Assembly: GCF_022807975.1 (NCBI RefSeq)
Contig: NZ_CP094358.1
Span: forward strand, 3,038,001 to 3,102,000
DNA: 64,000 nt
Origin: Abyssalbus ytuae
GTDB taxonomy: Bacteria; Bacteroidota; Bacteroidia; Flavobacteriales; Flavobacteriaceae
Direction of reading: 5' to 3'
Position 1 is the first letter of the stretch. Each line of letters opens with the position of its first letter. The position numbers were made by a program, and so were the translations under genes. The notes beneath the pieces are model-generated. The model had not been told where the DNA came from. It saw nothing but the letters and a program-made list of their open reading frames with translations, and did no database searches. Below are positions 34,833 through 44,055 of this stretch, piece by piece.

Positions 34833-35345
34833 ATGAATAAAAATCAGGAAGAAAATAAACAAAAAGATAAAAAGTCTTTAACATTTTCTGCACCAGAAGA
34901 AGTGGCTGGTGAACCAATTTTTACAGGAGTACAAGACATGAAAGCAGCAGGTGCCAAAAGAGCAATTCATGCAAGAAAACCTGAAAACCCTGCTGTGCAT
35001 GTGCATTTTGAACATGGTAGTATGGGGGCTGCAATTGAACATGATATGCATGTAAAAAACCCCGAGTTATTGGCTTTTGTAAGATGTCAGACCCCTAAAA
35101 AAGTAGCAAGTACTGCTGGTCAACAGGTAGGTGCCGGTAAAGTAGTCCATTCAAGTGGGTTAGTGAAAAACTCAGGAGAACTTGAATATACCTCCAATAA
35201 ACCTTTCCATGTAATTAAGCCCCGGAAATCAAATGAATCGTTAAAAAGTGATAGTAGTAGTGGTCATTCTCAGGAAGTGTCTGAGGGCGTTACCATCACC
35301 GACAAAGGAAATAGGCTTAAGATAAGGAAACCCGGTAGAGGATAA
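34833..35345 (+). CDS. Unknown protein in the secretion locus
   Basis: 170 residues, not recognised. Hydrophilic, no signal or membrane segment. The start and the Ser-rich C-terminal third (residues about 130-155) look disordered; the middle (HVHFEHGSMGAAIEHDMHV, then LAFVRCQTPKKVASTAGQQVG) may fold. It ends RLKIRKPGRG, a basic tail as in the hydrolase and J-domain proteins. It follows the J-domain gene by 105 bp and is closed by a terminator, so both may be one unit. A substrate or accessory role is inferred from place only. Confidence 0.7.
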   Translation: MNKNQEENKQKDKKSLTFSAPEEVAGEPIFTGVQDMKAAGAKRAIHARKPENPAVHVHFEHGSMGAAIEHDMHVKNPELLAFVRCQTPKKVASTAGQQVGAGKVVHSSGLVKNSGELEYTSNKPFHVIKPRKSNESLKSDSSSGHSQEVSEGVTITDKGNRLKIRKPGRG

Positions 35346-35378
35346 GTATTAAAACCGGCAATATATTTAGCATACATT

Positions 35379-35410
35379 AACCCTATGGTAGCACCCTCCC
35401 ATAGGGTTTT
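35379..35410 (+). terminator. Terminator after the unknown 170-residue protein
   Basis: AACCCTATGG (35379-35388), 10-base loop, CCATAGGGTT (35399-35408) and further T residues: perfect 10-bp stem, 34 bp after the stop. The rest of 35411-35616 has no gene or clear signal. Confidence 0.75.
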
Positions 35411-35616
35411 CTATAAAGTTTATATTTAAATTCCTTTAACAGACCGGGATTTGAATAAGTATATAAACTATGGTAAAACTTTTTCGAAAAACAATCTGAT
35501 AAGTATTCTGCACCATTGCGTGATTCATATTTTTCTTTCTAATCCCTCATTCTAGGTTTTTATACTACTTCAATAAGAGAATAAAAACAATAAAAGGAAT
35601 AAATATTTAAAAAATT

Positions 35617-35646
35617 CATAGGGTATCATATAGGCTGGGTTGTTTT
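35617..35646 (+). promoter_or_regulatory. Shared secretion-locus element, copy upstream of the VirD4-to-VirB6 operon
   Basis: CATAGGGT (35617-35624), 15 bp, TTGTTTT (35640-35646), 72 bp before the coupling-protein start. This copy has one extra spacer base. AAAAATT precedes it. Confidence 0.72.
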
Positions 35647-35718
35647 ATAAATGAGTGAAAACTTTAAGACACCCATTTATTGTCATCAACCTTATTGTGA
35701 TAAAAAAATCAAGTATTT

Positions 35719-37788
35719 ATGAAAGACAAATTTTCCATAGACATAGTAATAATTTTCGCCCTGGTTATGTGTTTAATATTATTGTTGTTAGATATATATA
35801 CCGGGTTTTATCAGGAACTGAATAGTCTTGGTTTAACCGACGGGCAGTTAAACCGGGCAATCAAAAAAATATACGGGTCTTTCCCCTTAATATCAAATTC
35901 CTTCTTCTTGCGTATTCTTATTCTCGGTGTTTTTATGCTTGGGGCATTTGGTATAAGTTTTAAAAAGAAACCGGAGGAAGACGATGATTTAAAAAAATAT
36001 GTAGTTTCCGTAGTTATATCTTTTTTCTTATTTGTAGTAAGTGGTGGCTTTAAAATTAATTTAACGGCCAACATACTCATCAGTTTTGCTTCCTGGATGG
36101 TATTTATCTGGAGTTTTTTACACATACGGAAGCATTTTAATTTTTTCTCCAATAAAGATGAGTTTAACAACAAAAACCTCATTTTTCAACAGGAAAAATT
36201 ATATAAGCAAAACCCTTATTCCATCAACCTTAAAACAGAGAATGGATTGATAAATGTAGTAAATCCGTTCAGGGCTACAATGGTATTGGGAACTCCCGGA
36301 TCCGGGAAGTCATATTCTGTAATAGAGGAATATATCAGGCAACACATCATGAAAAACTTCTCCATGTTGGTATATGATTTTAAATTCCCTTCTCTTGCAA
36401 AAGAGACCTACGGATTTTATGAATATTACAAAAAAACTTATAAAGTTACCCCGCGATTTACAGTTATTTCCCTGGATGATATTGAACATTCGAATTTTGT
36501 AAACCCGATAAGTCCGGACCTCATACGTAAAACAGCCGATGCCATAGAAGCATCTCAAACGGTTCTTTATAACCTTAATAAAGAATGGATTACTAAAAAA
36601 GACTTTTTTGCGCAATCAGCCATATCCTATTTTGCCTGTTGTATCTACTTTTTGAAATTATTTGAAGGCGGAAAGTTTTGTACGTTGCCACATGCCATAG
36701 CGTTGGCTTCATGTCCTGACGAAAAAGTGTTCAAAATTTTTCAAAAATGGCCCGAACTGCGATTTTTTATGACTCCTTTTGCCGACGCCCTGGAGAAACA
36801 GGCTTACGAACAGTTATCAGGGCAAACGGCAACTGCCAGAATACCATTGTCGCAATTGGCTACAAGAGAGTTGTTTTGGGTAATGGGTAATAATGTATAC
36901 CCCGAGCTTAATGCTTCGCTGGATGTCAATAACCCTGAAGACCCGCAAATTATGATATTGGCAAATTCTCCAACAACACAAACCACCAACTCACCTGCTT
37001 TAGGGTTAATATCTACGCAGTTGATAAAGGTAGTTAACACCCAAGATAAAATACCTTGTTCCATAATAATTGATGAGTTGCCTACCATGTACTTTATGGG
37101 ATTGGATAACCTGATCGCTACCGCCAGGTCAAACAAAGTATCTACCACTATCGGGGCACAGGACCTTGAACAACTTAAACGTGATTATGGAGATAAAGTG
37201 GCAGAGACCATTTTTAATATTGTGGGGAATATTTTTAGCGGCTCCGTTAGAAGCGGAACGGCTACCAAACTTCAGGAAATTTTCGGAAAGAAAAAGCAAC
37301 GCCTTAAAAACATGACGGTAGATACCTCTACTACCTCATACACTATAAATGAAAGTATGGATTTTGCAATTCCCGTATCAACCATATCCCAACTTTCTCA
37401 AGGAGAATTTGTAGGAATTGTGGCCGATAATTTTGGTGAAGAAATAGACAGAAAAGTCTTTAGGGGACATATAAAAGTAGATAAAAGGACCGATCAGATT
37501 AAAAAAGAGATCCCTTTAAATATTAATGAAGATAATCTTGAAGAGCTGCTAAACGGTAATTTTAAAAGGATAGTAGAGGAGATTGATATTATTATTGAAA
37601 ATGAATTAGCTGAAATAAACAAGGCCAAAAAAGAAGAAGAAGAGAAAAAAGAAGAAAATAATGAAAAAGGTGAAAATAATAAAAAAGATGAACAGGAAGA
37701 CGGAGGCGGAGGCGGAGAAGGAAGAAGCAAAAAACGAAATATAGAAAAAACCAGGCCAGTAAGAAAGAGGAGCTCAAAAATGATGTAA
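35719..37788 (+). CDS. VirD4/TraG-type coupling ATPase
   Basis: 689 residues. Four membrane helices in the first 150 residues are followed by the cytoplasmic ATPase with Walker A GTPGSGKS (191-198) and Walker B SIIIDELPTMY (about 448-458), then the TraG-like AQDLEQLKRDYGD segment. The C-terminus is a Glu/Lys-rich stretch, GGGGG, and a basic tail (RPVRKRSSKMM). It matches the coupling proteins (MobC/TraG) of Bacteroidota conjugative elements, which bring substrates to the channel. It opens the rightward operon. Here no relaxase gene accompanies it. Confidence 0.9.
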   Translation: MKDKFSIDIVIIFALVMCLILLLLDIYTGFYQELNSLGLTDGQLNRAIKKIYGSFPLISNSFFLRILILGVFMLGAFGISFKKKPEEDDDLKKYVVSVVISFFLFVVSGGFKINLTANILISFASWMVFIWSFLHIRKHFNFFSNKDEFNNKNLIFQQEKLYKQNPYSINLKTENGLINVVNPFRATMVLGTPGSGKSYSVIEEYIRQHIMKNFSMLVYDFKFPSLAKETYGFYEYYKKTYKVTPRFTVISLDDIEHSNFVNPISPDLIRKTADAIEASQTVLYNLNKEWITKKDFFAQSAISYFACCIYFLKLFEGGKFCTLPHAIALASCPDEKVFKIFQKWPELRFFMTPFADALEKQAYEQLSGQTATARIPLSQLATRELFWVMGNNVYPELNASLDVNNPEDPQIMILANSPTTQTTNSPALGLISTQLIKVVNTQDKIPCSIIIDELPTMYFMGLDNLIATARSNKVSTTIGAQDLEQLKRDYGDKVAETIFNIVGNIFSGSVRSGTATKLQEIFGKKKQRLKNMTVDTSTTSYTINESMDFAIPVSTISQLSQGEFVGIVADNFGEEIDRKVFRGHIKVDKRTDQIKKEIPLNINEDNLEELLNGNFKRIVEEIDIIIENELAEINKAKKEEEEKKEENNEKGENNKKDEQEDGGGGGEGRSKKRNIEKTRPVRKRSSKMM

Positions 37789-37827
37789 AGTTTATAAGAA
37801 AAATGTCTCTCACTAATAAATAATCTT

Positions 37828-38391
37828 ATGACCATGAAATTTAAAAGAAAAATACCACCGGCCCTTTTACTGATGTGCACAACAATTATTTGTTATACAC
37901 AAACAGGTAATGAAGAGAAAATAAACCAGCTGTATGAAAAAGCAGAATTACAAAAAATGCCTGTTTATTTTCCGTTGCCTTCAAAGAGTTTTAAAAGGAT
38001 TTCATCTTGGTATGGAATGCGAAAACATCCGATCCTGAACGAAAATAAATTTCATTATGGGGTTGACCTGGCGGCAAAGAAAGGAACGCCGGTATATGCT
38101 TCTGCCCATGGCAAAGTGGTAAAAGTTGAGTTTTCATCCAGTTACGGAAACTATGTTGTTATTGATCATTACGATGGGTATAAAACCTTGTATGCTCATA
38201 TGATGCTATCTAATGTGAAGAAAAATCAAAAGGTACAACAAGGGGCTGTCATCGGGTTTGTGGGATCTACAGGACGGTCTACCAGGCCGCATTTACATTA
38301 TGAAATTGTTAGAAATAATAAAAAGATAGATCCTTTTAAGTATTGGAAAGGCATTATGAATATAATGAAAACAAAGCCTTTAGCCCTATAG
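37828..38391 (+). CDS. Secreted M23-family peptidoglycan endopeptidase
   Basis: 187 residues with a signal peptide (about 1-26). The LytM/M23 zinc site is complete: His and Asp in KFHYGVDLA and the HLHYE motif near the end. It cleaves peptide crosslinks in peptidoglycan. Located between coupling-protein and VirB10-like genes, it most likely opens the cell wall for assembly of the secretion channel, the job VirB1 does in other systems. It lies 39 bp after the coupling-protein gene. Confidence 0.9.
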   Translation: MTMKFKRKIPPALLLMCTTIICYTQTGNEEKINQLYEKAELQKMPVYFPLPSKSFKRISSWYGMRKHPILNENKFHYGVDLAAKKGTPVYASAHGKVVKVEFSSSYGNYVVIDHYDGYKTLYAHMMLSNVKKNQKVQQGAVIGFVGSTGRSTRPHLHYEIVRNNKKIDPFKYWKGIMNIMKTKPLAL

Positions 38392-38463
38392 ATAAAAATA
38401 ACAGGCAGATTATGAAACAAGGAAATGAAAAACCAAATCATTGATAACATATAAGAAATAAAA

Positions 38464-39444
38464 ATGGATACTAATAAGAAAATAATTGTTGCTATTGTTG
38501 CTATAGTCCTTACAGGGTTGTTAATTTTTACCTTCAGGGGATATATATTCAAAGATTCTTTGTCTACAGGAGAAATAGGGGAAGGGTTAGAGTTTGATTC
38601 TCCGGATATTGATTTAAAGAAACTGGATCACTCTACCAAAAAAGAATTGTATGATGAATCTCATGCCTATGACAAAGACCGTTACGATTCGTTAGCCGAC
38701 AATCTTTCTTTTTTGCAAAGAATGAAAAAGAAATTGTTAAAAGAGGAGACTGTTAAAGAGGAGGTTCCCAATGTAGATGAAGATTTGCAAATGTTAATGG
38801 CCCTGCAGAGCAGTTTGAATGATCCTAATGCACAGCCGGATATAAATTATCCAACACCTGTTGCCACCCCCGAACCGGAAAAAAAGTTACCTAAGGAAGG
38901 CGATTATTTTTTTGGGGCATCACTCTCTACCAATCCGTCACCAGGAGAAAACCTTATTCCCGCAGAAACTATTGATCAGGGAGTTTTTAAACAGGGAACC
39001 ACAATAGCATTAAGGACAAAGCAACCTATAATACTGCCAAAACAAAATATAAAAATTCCTAAAGGAGCAGTAATCTATGGGGTGGTAAGGATTGAAAATA
39101 CCAGGTTAAGCATCAATATCAACAAATATAAAAGAGATAATAAGCTGTACTCAATTGATATGGATGTGTATGATTATGATGGCGTACAGGGTATACACCT
39201 TGATCATAGAAGCATTTTTTCAATACCATCTAATGTTTCCAAAGATGTATATAGAGCTGCTATGCAAACCTATGAACAGCAACCAATTTTAGGAAGTAGA
39301 GATAGAAGGGAACCTTTGGACAGGGTAGCTATATTATCGGCTGCAAAAGAAATATCCAGGGAATTATTTGATAATAGAAAAGTATTTGTTCCCAGAAAAT
39401 ATCATCTATGGCTAACCCTAAACGAAGAGTATAATGATAAATAA
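38464..39444 (+). CDS. traM: VirB10-like transfer protein TraM
   Basis: 326 residues. One N-terminal membrane helix (VAIVAIVLTGLLIFTF, about 10-27) is followed by a long variable, Pro/Glu-rich periplasmic linker and a C-terminal beta domain (IPAETIDQGVFKQGTTIALRT, GAVIYGVVRIENTRLSI) that corresponds to VirB10/TrbI. It matches TraM of Bacteroides elements. It spans from inner to outer membrane and forms part of the core complex. Its end overlaps the VirB4-like gene by 11 bp. Confidence 0.85.
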   Translation: MDTNKKIIVAIVAIVLTGLLIFTFRGYIFKDSLSTGEIGEGLEFDSPDIDLKKLDHSTKKELYDESHAYDKDRYDSLADNLSFLQRMKKKLLKEETVKEEVPNVDEDLQMLMALQSSLNDPNAQPDINYPTPVATPEPEKKLPKEGDYFFGASLSTNPSPGENLIPAETIDQGVFKQGTTIALRTKQPIILPKQNIKIPKGAVIYGVVRIENTRLSININKYKRDNKLYSIDMDVYDYDGVQGIHLDHRSIFSIPSNVSKDVYRAAMQTYEQQPILGSRDRREPLDRVAILSAAKEISRELFDNRKVFVPRKYHLWLTLNEEYNDK

Positions 39445-41782
39445 GATAGAAAAAATATTTCCTATTTATACAATAGAGAAGGATTTGTTGATCTCAAAAT
39501 ATGGCGATGTAAGTTTGATATACGAACTAAAAATGCCTCAAATCTATTCTTTAGATAAGCATGCAATGGATGAGATTAATTTAATCATAGATAAATTGAT
39601 ACGGTCATTGCCATCGGATACGGTTTTACAAAAGCAGGATTACTTTTTTGTTGCCAATTTAAAAGACCCTATAACAGTGGGCTCTAATATGTTGTCGCAA
39701 AGTGATAACAGCTATTATTTTGAAAAACCAATACTAACACATCAATGCTACCTGATATTTACAAAAGACTCGAAGAGTAAGGTGAACATTGCAAATAGTG
39801 CTGTTAAGTATGAAAAATATCTTCAGGATATAGAAAGTTTTATTACAGATATAGATATAAGTGTTTCTTTTTTATCAAAAGAAGAGTATTTTAATGTAAA
39901 CAGGCTTGATAGTGATCAGATCATTGATCTTATAGGTAAATATTTTTCCCTTACTCCAAAAAGTGATCACAAATTAAAAGATATCTTTTTGGACAGACAA
40001 TTACAGGTTGCCAACAAGATTGGGGAAGTATATGCAATTACTTCAAACAATGAGCTTCCCATTAGCCTTAATAGTTACATAAGAAATAAAGAATATTCAA
40101 CACAACGTACAGATTTCTTTGTGCCTTACATACAGTCGCTTTGTTTAGGATTAGAATGCAATCATATTTATAATCAAATTATTTACATAGAAAAATCTGA
40201 AGCTGTATTCAAGTCCATCAAAACAAAAATGAACAATTTTAGGAGTTTATCACTCTTGTCAAAGGAAAATGAATTGAATTATGACAACATTGAAGGATTA
40301 GTAGAGAATGTTATTGACAAAGAGTTAAAATTTATCAGGCAGCATTTTAACATTATTATTTGGGATGATAACAAAGAAAAACTGGAAAAAAGTAAAAATG
40401 ATTTAGAGAATACTTTTCGTGAAATGGGCATACTGCCATATCATATTAAATACTCAATCAGGGACATATACATTAACAGTAGTCCCGGTGCAGCCACAGC
40501 AATACCTCAGGAATATAGGTTTATTGGTATATCAGAACACACACCAAGTCTTATGAACTTTGAGAGTTATTATGAAAGTTTTAAAGACGGGATTTTATTA
40601 TGTGACCGGAAAAACGGATCTCCGGTAAGGTTAGACCTATGGGATGAACCTGTAAAAAGAGGACACATAGTAAATAGAAACCGATTGATATTTGGCCCCT
40701 CCGGAACCGGTAAATCTTTTTTGATAAACCATATTGCATCCCAATATTATGAGCAAGGGCATCATATAGTTATGATCGATATTGGAGACTCCTATAAAAA
40801 GTTATGTACCCTGGTAAAAGGACAGTACTATACGTATGATATTGATAATCCCATGGAGTTTAACCCTTTTTACGTTCACGGAGAAATTGATATAGATAAA
40901 AAAGAGTTTCTGGTATCATTGATCATGTTCTTGTGGAAAGGAGAAACTCCGTTCTCAAAAGAAGAAAAGCAGATAATCACTCTCTATTTAGATGCGTATT
41001 ACGCTCATCTTAAAGTGCATACCAACATTTTTCCAAAACTATCCACTTTTTATGAGTTTGTTATGGAAAACAGGGTAGAGTATAATGAAGAAAAGTATTT
41101 TGATAAGTTAAGTTTTGACCTGTCTGTAAGGGATTTTTATGATGGAAAATATAAAAACATCCTTAACTCGGAACAACCTGTTGATTTGGTGAACGAACGG
41201 TTTATTGTTTTTGAAATGGACAATATCAAAGATCACCCGATATTATTCCCGCTTGTCACAATGCTTTCCATTGATGTAGTTATGGGAAAAATACGCAGGC
41301 TCAAAGGAATCAAGAAGTCCATATTTATTGATGAATGCTGGAAACCCATTTCTAAGGGTGAAATGGCCGAATTTATAAAATATATGTATAAAACGGTAAG
41401 GAAACATTATGGAGAAGTGGCCATCGCAACCCAGGATATAGAAGATATTTTAGATACTACCGCTGGCCCGGCTATGATAAATAATACCGATACCATGATA
41501 CTGCTGTCACATAAAAAGAAAATGGCCTCTAAGGATAAATTAGGAACGCACCTTTCTTTTAATGAAGCCGATCTGGAAAAGCTTTTCTCCACTGATAAGC
41601 GAGAGGTATTTATAAAAGTAGGGAATGTATCAAATGTATATAAAGTGAGTGTTTCGGATGAACGGTATGCCTGTTACTCATCCAATGCAAATGAGAACCA
41701 ATTTATTTTTGATCGTTACAAAAAACATAAAAATATGAAACTGGCACTAAATGAATTTATTAATCATAATAAAAAAGTATAA
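39434..41782 (+). CDS. traG: VirB4-like secretion ATPase TraG
   Basis: 782 residues. An N-terminal half of VirB4 type (sorting/insertion domain) is followed by the motor with Walker A GPSGTGKS (421-428), Walker B SIFIDECWKP (Asp633, Glu634) and VAIATQDIEDILD in the sensor region. No membrane helices. It fits TraG of Bacteroidota transfer systems. VirB4 powers assembly and substrate movement and works with the VirB3-like protein encoded in the opposite operon. It overlaps traM by 11 bp; traN starts 1 bp after the stop. Confidence 0.92.
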   Translation: MINKIEKIFPIYTIEKDLLISKYGDVSLIYELKMPQIYSLDKHAMDEINLIIDKLIRSLPSDTVLQKQDYFFVANLKDPITVGSNMLSQSDNSYYFEKPILTHQCYLIFTKDSKSKVNIANSAVKYEKYLQDIESFITDIDISVSFLSKEEYFNVNRLDSDQIIDLIGKYFSLTPKSDHKLKDIFLDRQLQVANKIGEVYAITSNNELPISLNSYIRNKEYSTQRTDFFVPYIQSLCLGLECNHIYNQIIYIEKSEAVFKSIKTKMNNFRSLSLLSKENELNYDNIEGLVENVIDKELKFIRQHFNIIIWDDNKEKLEKSKNDLENTFREMGILPYHIKYSIRDIYINSSPGAATAIPQEYRFIGISEHTPSLMNFESYYESFKDGILLCDRKNGSPVRLDLWDEPVKRGHIVNRNRLIFGPSGTGKSFLINHIASQYYEQGHHIVMIDIGDSYKKLCTLVKGQYYTYDIDNPMEFNPFYVHGEIDIDKKEFLVSLIMFLWKGETPFSKEEKQIITLYLDAYYAHLKVHTNIFPKLSTFYEFVMENRVEYNEEKYFDKLSFDLSVRDFYDGKYKNILNSEQPVDLVNERFIVFEMDNIKDHPILFPLVTMLSIDVVMGKIRRLKGIKKSIFIDECWKPISKGEMAEFIKYMYKTVRKHYGEVAIATQDIEDILDTTAGPAMINNTDTMILLSHKKKMASKDKLGTHLSFNEADLEKLFSTDKREVFIKVGNVSNVYKVSVSDERYACYSSNANENQFIFDRYKKHKNMKLALNEFINHNKKV

Positions 41783-41783
41783 A

Positions 41784-42623
41784 ATGAAATATAATCAATC
41801 TATAATTCTGTTATTACTGCTAATAAGTTCTAATGCTTTCCCTCAACAAAAAATTTTTGAAGAGATCAAGAGCAGTAAACCAATTGCTATTTCTGATATA
41901 AAAACCACTCATTTAATTTTTAATGATAAAATTAAATATCTGGATATAGGGTCACGCTATTTTGTTACCGATACCATAGAAAATATTATAAAGGTAAAAC
42001 ATATAGGAGGCGACTTTACAGAGAAAGACGAAGAAAAAAAGACAAATATTACCATAATAACCCGAAAAGGAGATTATTATTCCATTCCTCTTTTTTTCGA
42101 GCGTAATATAGCAAATACCACTTATAAATTAGATCCCCTGAGTAATAAAAACAACATCTCAATGTCTCAAAATCAAAAGAAAGCAGCAGAATACGAGATG
42201 ATATGTCATTTGAGTAGAAAAGCAGCAGATAATTACAATATAAAAGGTAATAGAGATTTGTTGTTTACCAAAGTTTCAGGGATATTTTACAAAGAAAATT
42301 ATATCGCAATACGAATAGAGGTAAAAAACTTTTCGACTATCGATTTAAATATAGATCATTTTCTTTTCCGCTTTATAAAAAACAAAAGGTACGCCCAAGA
42401 TGCAGTTTATCAGGAAAGAGTTTTACGGCCTGTTATGGTGTGTAATGAAACTGACAAGGTAAAAGGAGTAGGAGGAATAGAAGTGTTTTCGTTCATCTTC
42501 GAAAAGTTTACTCCCAATGATAATGAAAAACTTCAGGTAGATATTATCGAAAAGAATGGAGGCAGGTCCACAACAATAACCATTCCCAGAAAAAAATTGT
42601 TAACCCCGAAGTTAATAAATTGA
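41784..42623 (+). CDS. traN: VirB9-like transfer protein TraN
   Basis: 279 residues from ATG 41784, which gives a clean signal peptide (YNQSIILLLLLISSNAFPQQ). A start at 41751 would overlap the VirB4-like gene and add 11 residues before it. TTHLIFNDKIKYLDIGS is the typical opening of TraN/VirB9 proteins, and the C-terminal half (FRFIKNKRYAQDAVYQERVL, FSFIFEKFTPNDNEKLQ) is a beta domain. TraN is the outer-membrane-side component that binds the VirB10-like TraM. Confidence 0.85.
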   Translation: MKYNQSIILLLLLISSNAFPQQKIFEEIKSSKPIAISDIKTTHLIFNDKIKYLDIGSRYFVTDTIENIIKVKHIGGDFTEKDEEKKTNITIITRKGDYYSIPLFFERNIANTTYKLDPLSNKNNISMSQNQKKAAEYEMICHLSRKAADNYNIKGNRDLLFTKVSGIFYKENYIAIRIEVKNFSTIDLNIDHFLFRFIKNKRYAQDAVYQERVLRPVMVCNETDKVKGVGGIEVFSFIFEKFTPNDNEKLQVDIIEKNGGRSTTITIPRKKLLTPKLIN

Positions 42624-42659
42624 CAAATAGGCTTTTTTGTTATCTGAAAAACTAAAATC

Positions 42660-43148
42660 ATGGATCTGAAAATATTTAAAAGATTATTCCTCCCCCTGGT
42701 TCAAAACAAAATTAAAACGCAAAGGGGAAAGATGAAGACTGATCCAAAAAACGGTTTAAATAACGAAATAAATAAGAACAAAAAGTTAACGAAAAATTCA
42801 GTTAGAAAAATTCTCTTAAAGACACTTTTAATAACCATTAAAAAATTAAAAGCTGTAAAGAAGCAAAATAAAAAAAGACATCAACTTGAGGCACGAAACT
42901 CAAAAGAGGAGAAAAAAGACATACAACTTTTTGAAGCTCCCGGTTTTACATTAAAATCCTTGTTTAAGGTTCAGGTTAATAGTAAAGGACAGGGTCCAAA
43001 ATTAAAAGAAACAAAACACGAAAAGAAAAAAATAGACTGGAAGAAGTTTTCTGTTCCGCAGATTGCTATTAATTCTGAAGTGAAAAACGGACATGAAAAA
43101 GTATTAAAAAGTAGGGTGAATATCAGGAGACCAACCATAATGCGATAA
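42660..43148 (+). CDS. Unknown very basic protein in the secretion operon
   Basis: 162 residues, not recognised. About a quarter of residues are Lys, with the run KKLKAVKKQNKKRH in the middle, and the tail is RVNIRRPTIMR. No signal or membrane segment, so it is probably cytoplasmic and may bind nucleic acid, acidic protein or phospholipid. It lies 36 bp after traN and 2 bp before the next gene. Confidence 0.65.
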   Translation: MDLKIFKRLFLPLVQNKIKTQRGKMKTDPKNGLNNEINKNKKLTKNSVRKILLKTLLITIKKLKAVKKQNKKRHQLEARNSKEEKKDIQLFEAPGFTLKSLFKVQVNSKGQGPKLKETKHEKKKIDWKKFSVPQIAINSEVKNGHEKVLKSRVNIRRPTIMR

Positions 43149-43150
43149 TT

Positions 43151-43483
43151 ATGAAGACATTAGTAAACATACTGTCTTTTGTATTGATAATTATTTGTAT
43201 TGGATTTTCTGATTTCTTTTCGTCTGAAACTGGTCAGCATAATAGTAATACAAAAGAAAAACAAATTGTGAATGCCGATACAACATTCACTCAACAGATG
43301 AACAAATTGAAATACCTCTGTCAGAATAAGTTTTGGTACCCGGAAAGAACAAACGACAGTGGTACCGGAAAAAATCCATCATTGTTGTTGAAACAAATTA
43401 TTGAGAACAATTTCTCTATGAGAGGCAGGTCAGATAGTGTAGATTTTGACTGCTTAAAAGATTCATTAACCTGTAAAAATTAA
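43151..43483 (+). CDS. Small membrane-anchored or secreted unknown protein
   Basis: 110 residues. One N-terminal hydrophobic segment (ILSFVLIIICIGFSDFF) could be an uncleaved anchor or a signal peptide; it is not a good lipoprotein signal. The rest is hydrophilic with three Cys (YLCQNKFWYP, FDCLKDSLTCKN), which may form a disulphide. It lies 2 bp after the preceding gene and 6 bp before the next. No family recognised; by location it could replace the small VirB7 partner. Confidence 0.65.
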   Translation: MKTLVNILSFVLIIICIGFSDFFSSETGQHNSNTKEKQIVNADTTFTQQMNKLKYLCQNKFWYPERTNDSGTGKNPSLLLKQIIENNFSMRGRSDSVDFDCLKDSLTCKN

Positions 43484-43489
43484 AAAAAT

Positions 43490-44005
43490 ATGAAAAAAAC
43501 AATTTTAGCATGTGTTTTTTTAATAACCATAACCCGTGCAATGGCACAACTCCCGCTGCCTCCTACCTATATCGACCCCACAGGTGCAGCAGCATTGGGA
43601 GCAGAAGCCGCAGCAGCAGAGGCCTTGAAAAAAGCAAAATCAGAAACCAGTAAGGAATGGGTGAGCACCTCTGTAGGTACAGTGGCAGAAATAAGCGGCA
43701 CTACTACTTTAGGAAAGCCGGTGAGATACGTACACTTTATAAAATATGCAAATATGTGCGACTCCTTTGTCAATAACAAGAAAAGAAAACTTTGTGAAGA
43801 GAAAGTGCAGTATCTGAGACACTCTCATGATATAGTCTACGAATTGCTCAATGTTGAGCCTCTGTATGAAATGAGAAAAGGGGTCAGGGATTTAATTTGG
43901 GAAAAATATGCATCCATATCTAATATAATCATTAAAGAATTAGAAAAAATTAAACGTGAAACTGAAAAAGAAGATAAAAAAAGAGACCTGAAATATAAAG
44001 GGTGA
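43490..44005 (+). CDS. Secreted helical protein 1 of the secretion operon
   Basis: 171 residues with a signal peptide (KTILACVFLITITRAMAQ). It starts with an Ala-rich segment (GAAALGAEAAAAEALKKA) and is otherwise helical and charged, ending in Lys/Glu/Asp repeats. Two Cys lie in the middle (NMCDSFVNNKKRKLCEE). Not recognised. It is the first of four to five consecutive secreted proteins of 170-200 residues that precede the VirB6-like gene, where VirB5-type proteins normally stand. Confidence 0.7.
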   Translation: MKKTILACVFLITITRAMAQLPLPPTYIDPTGAAALGAEAAAAEALKKAKSETSKEWVSTSVGTVAEISGTTTLGKPVRYVHFIKYANMCDSFVNNKKRKLCEEKVQYLRHSHDIVYELLNVEPLYEMRKGVRDLIWEKYASISNIIIKELEKIKRETEKEDKKRDLKYKG

Positions 44006-44055
44006 ATACCAGTATACTAATTATCTGATTTATTAATCTTATCAAATTTAATGTA

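Noticed and set aside
35400-35407. Seventh copy of the CATAGGGT element
   Set aside because: It is one arm of the terminator 35379-35410; no TTGTTTT stands 14-15 bp downstream and no gene start is near.
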